From: Warburgia ugandensis
Lineage: Eukaryota > Streptophyta > Magnoliopsida > Canellales > Canellaceae
DNA: 64,000 bases
Assembly (NCBI GenBank): GCA_035236585.1
Contig: CP141130.1
Span: forward strand, 30,081,501 to 30,145,500
Direction of reading: 5' to 3'
In this document: positions 61,405 through 64,000 of the stretch, piece by piece
Layout: every line of letters begins with the position of its first letter
How positions within the stretch are numbered: the stretch's first letter is position 1
Translations under genes and position numbers: made by a program
Notes under the pieces: generated by a model
What the model was told of the DNA's origin: nothing
The model's database searches: none
Seen by the model: only the letters and a program-made list of their open reading frames with translations

Positions 61405-61860
61405 AGGTAACCTCTGCACCTAACATACGACCGCTGTATTGGAGCAAACCATTTGAAATCATTTGTGATGCTTCCAATTATGTGATAGGCATTGTTTTGG
61501 GGCAGAAAATTGATAGACTATGTCATATGACCTATTACGCTTGTAAGAGTCTTAATGATGTCCAACTCAACTACTCCACTACGGAGAAAGAGTTGTTGGT
61601 TATAGTCTTCACCTTGGACAAATTTAGGTCATACCTTGTAGTGTCTAAGGTGAAAATCTATTTAGATCATGTGGCATTAAAATACCTTCTTCCCAAGAAG
61701 GATGCTAACCCTTGATTCATTCCATGGATTCTCTTACTACAAGAGTTTGACATAGAAATTCGGGACAAAAGGGTTTTCCGGAATGTAGTAGTAGATGACC
61801 TTTCTAAGCTGATAATAAAGTCTTCTAGTGAACTTGTGCCCATCAAAGAAACTTTTCCAA
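61405..61860 (+). pseudogene. G4 RNase H
   Basis: Part of the open frame 61,140-61,715: SKPFEIICDASNYVIGIVLG, LNYSTTEKELLVIVFTLDKF, RSYLVVSKVKIYLDHVALKY, LLPKKDANP. The acidic positions CDAS, EKELL and LDH of RNase H are intact. This is the best-preserved RNase H in the window. The following WILLLQEFDIEIRDKR and VVDDLSKL are still readable. Confidence 0.88.
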
Positions 61861-62110
61861 ATAAACAACTTCTACAAGTTTCCTAGTTACCTTAGTATGC
61901 TAACATAGTCAACTATCTTGTGACTAATCAACTGCCAGCACATTGGTCCAAACAAAATGTATCCAACTTCTAATCGTTAAGTACTTTATATGGGACAATC
62001 CATCCTTATTCAAGTACTACCCTTATCAAACCATTAGGAGATGTGTTCCTGATAATGAATATGATAAAATCATCTCCTTTTTCCATGACCATGCTCACAT
62101 AGGCCATTAT
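61861..62110 (+). pseudogene. G4 integrase N-terminal part
   Basis: ANIVNYLVTNQLPAHWSKQN, frame change near 61,980, then VKYFIWDNPSLFKYYPYQTI, RRCVPDNEYDKII, FFHDHAHIGHY. The zinc finger is cut at 62,110 by LTR unit D, so the Cys ligands and the catalytic core lie beyond the insertion, outside this window. Confidence 0.85.
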
Positions 62111-64000
62111 TGTGGAGACCCGGGTTTTTGAAATACATTTTTGTTATTTATTTTCAAATGGTGGTTGACCAATTCAAAAAACCTGAATGCCACATTTCAC
62201 TCACATATACATACATAATTTTGTATACAGCATATGTTTCCAAAGAAACTCATTTTAGTAAAATTGTAGGATCGATCCAGTGGTTCACATACATAGCCCC
62301 TCTATTACATCTTATGCCCAAAATACACAAATCAAAATACAATCCAATCCTTTCCACAATAGTACTTAGTCTTGATCAATAGTATGGTCTTCATCTTCCC
62401 ATATCGTATCCTTGTATTCTTTTCTTTTCGTATTTGAGATATTGTAAATATTCAAACATTTACAATATCTCAACAAGCTATGCTTGGTAGGAGATTCAAG
62501 AACATATGGAATCGTATAATTCAAAAGTACAATATTCATAATCATCATATTCCATATGAATCACATAATTCAATGTCCATGAACCATACCATATATGATC
62601 ATTCTATCATATAATTTATCATGTAACATCCGCTATGATAATTCCAAACCACTCACCACTATATCGTATGCATATATATATATATATATATACACGATGA
62701 AAAACCATGAAAAATAGTCAATATCATAAACATCAATAATCATACTCAGATATACTAAGTTGATAAATCATCCATACTTTTGCTTGAAAAATACTCTCTC
62801 ATTAGCATAGTATTGGCATCTTACTATGCCATGCATCATAATGTAAAATACTCAAGGACTACCATACTACAGTCTGATTCGTGCTAGCATGCTCGGATAA
62901 CTACCCTATTCACCACTGATACCATAGTGGAAAATATTGTGTCACTGCCTATATGAGAAGATAAGACCTTCACAGTGGGGCCTTCCCATAATTGCCCACC
63001 CTACTTTTAGCCTCTCTTTGGGCAAGGTATCATAATATCATCACATTTTGGGAAGTGAGTGGCCAAACCCTCATATCTTCCCTAGCATAGCATCCCCAGG
63101 CTTATGCCTATTTAAAACAAAATCATAGGCCTTTGTGCTTATATCTAAAATACTTCTTGTACAATTCAAATGATCTGTCTGTTTATATTATCATCCTCGT
63201 ATTCAAAATCCTCACACTAAGGATATAATTTCATTTCTAGATTTAGGGATCCTCATTTATAATGAATGATATCCATGTTCATATAAGTTTAGGGATTAAT
63301 CATTTATTGTAAATGATCCCCATTTCCTTTAATTTGGTATTCATATACCAAATGTTATTAAGTGTTTATCCTATTGATCAATAGATCAAATGATGAGAAT
63401 AATGTTCTGATCTTTCAGATCTAAGTATTTTCTATCTCTAAGTCTTTGTATGTCCATCTCCATGATCTTCATCTTTTATACATCCTTTGATCAATAATCT
63501 ATACTTGTTGATAAAGATCAAGGGCCAAGATCTTCTATCATTTAGTTCTCCTTTGATCTATATTCTGTTATTTGTTCATCCCTAAGGAGGATGATCCTGG
63601 TTCTCTTCCTTGAATCATATTTAATAAAGGGTTTGGATTATCTAATCTAATGATCTAGATTTGTCTACAACATAGATACATGGATACATAATAAAATACA
63701 ACTTTAGGATTCTTATTGTTCTTGATCATTCAATGGATCTTGTTTGATCATCCTTATCTTACTTACAATTTTTATAGGGATTAGATATTTTACTAACCTT
63801 TTATGATCTTATTATTATTATTCAACCAGTTAATGCTTTACTGGTTGAAGATAACTTATTTTATCCTAAGTCTAAACTGCTCCTCTTATTTTTAATTGAC
63901 TAAGGCTTACTAGTTGAATGGCTGAACACAAAGTGGTTACTTCAATCCTCCTGTAAAGAGACATTTAGACCTCACAAATGTCAATGGAGAGCAAGGCTCT
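62111..64000 (-). mobile_element. LTR unit D, partial (runs off window)
   Basis: Starts TGTGGAGACCCGGGTTTTTG right after the interrupted G4 integrase, with ATTAT at 62,106-62,110 as the candidate left TSD. It follows unit C closely but lacks about 460 bp that C has between about 42,505 and 42,960: D passes from AAATGTTATTAAGTG directly to TTATCCTATTGATCAATAGA at 63,351-63,385. The module core is at 63,930-63,986. The sense-strand start and TATA box lie past position 64,000. Confidence 0.85.
62672..62692. repeat. (AT)n microsatellite in LTR unit D
   Basis: TA dinucleotide run. A shorter run occurs at the same place in unit C (41,829-41,838). Confidence 0.9.

Overview
This looks like nuclear DNA from a flowering plant with a large, repeat-rich genome. 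It is AT-rich, has no recognisable host gene, and is filled with decayed transposable elements typical of angiosperm heterochromatin: Ty3/gypsy Athila-type elements, a chromovirus fragment, RTE-type LINEs with (ATG)n tails, CACTA transposon remains and very long LTR units. I cannot name the species. Every coding region I recognise belongs to a transposon, and all are broken by stops, frameshifts or insertions.

Layout. 1-16,630: DNA containing minus-strand CACTA transposon coding remains (661-960 and about 13,700-14,220). It is interrupted by a 5'-truncated RTE LINE (1207-1871), an Athila-type LTR fragment (about 1928-5482) and a 4.84-kb LTR unit, A (5711-10553, TSD TATAT). 16,630-27,323: leader and gag of an Athila-type element on the plus strand ('host H'), split by a 4.57-kb LTR unit, B (17777-22348), and by two head-to-tail RTE LINE copies (22592-26678). 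27,324-49,160: one large minus-strand Athila-type element, F, inserted in the gag of H. It has two LTRs (27324-29865 and 46652-49160), a degenerate PBS, gag, protease, RT, RNase H and integrase. F is itself interrupted by LTR unit E (32341-34922, TSD TTACC, inside integrase), by an RTE fragment (35481-35970, between RNase H and the integrase zinc finger) and by LTR unit C (41197-46572, TSD AGACT, in the leader). H gag resumes at 49,161.

49,290-55,795: another Athila-type copy, G2 (LTR, leader, gag, pro, RT, RNase H, start of integrase). 55,796-56,577: DNA ending in a CACTA-type terminus with subterminal repeats. 56,578-62,110: a further Athila-type copy (G3/G4; leader, gag, pro-pol), interrupted by a chromovirus fragment (about 58,240-59,080). 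62,111-64,000: LTR unit D, inserted in the G4 integrase and running off the window.

The most unusual content is the family of long single LTR units (A, B, C, D; 4.6-5.4 kb where complete), with the shorter relative E. Each complete unit has TG...CA ends and a 5-bp target duplication (one mismatch in B). A TATA box lies only about 430-610 bp from the sense start in B, C and E, leaving roughly 2-5 kb of R-U5. None has a partner LTR or coding interior. They share a block of about 350-400 bp with the leader of F. G2 and G4 share at least three premature stops and one frameshift, so they descend from an ancestor that was already defective.
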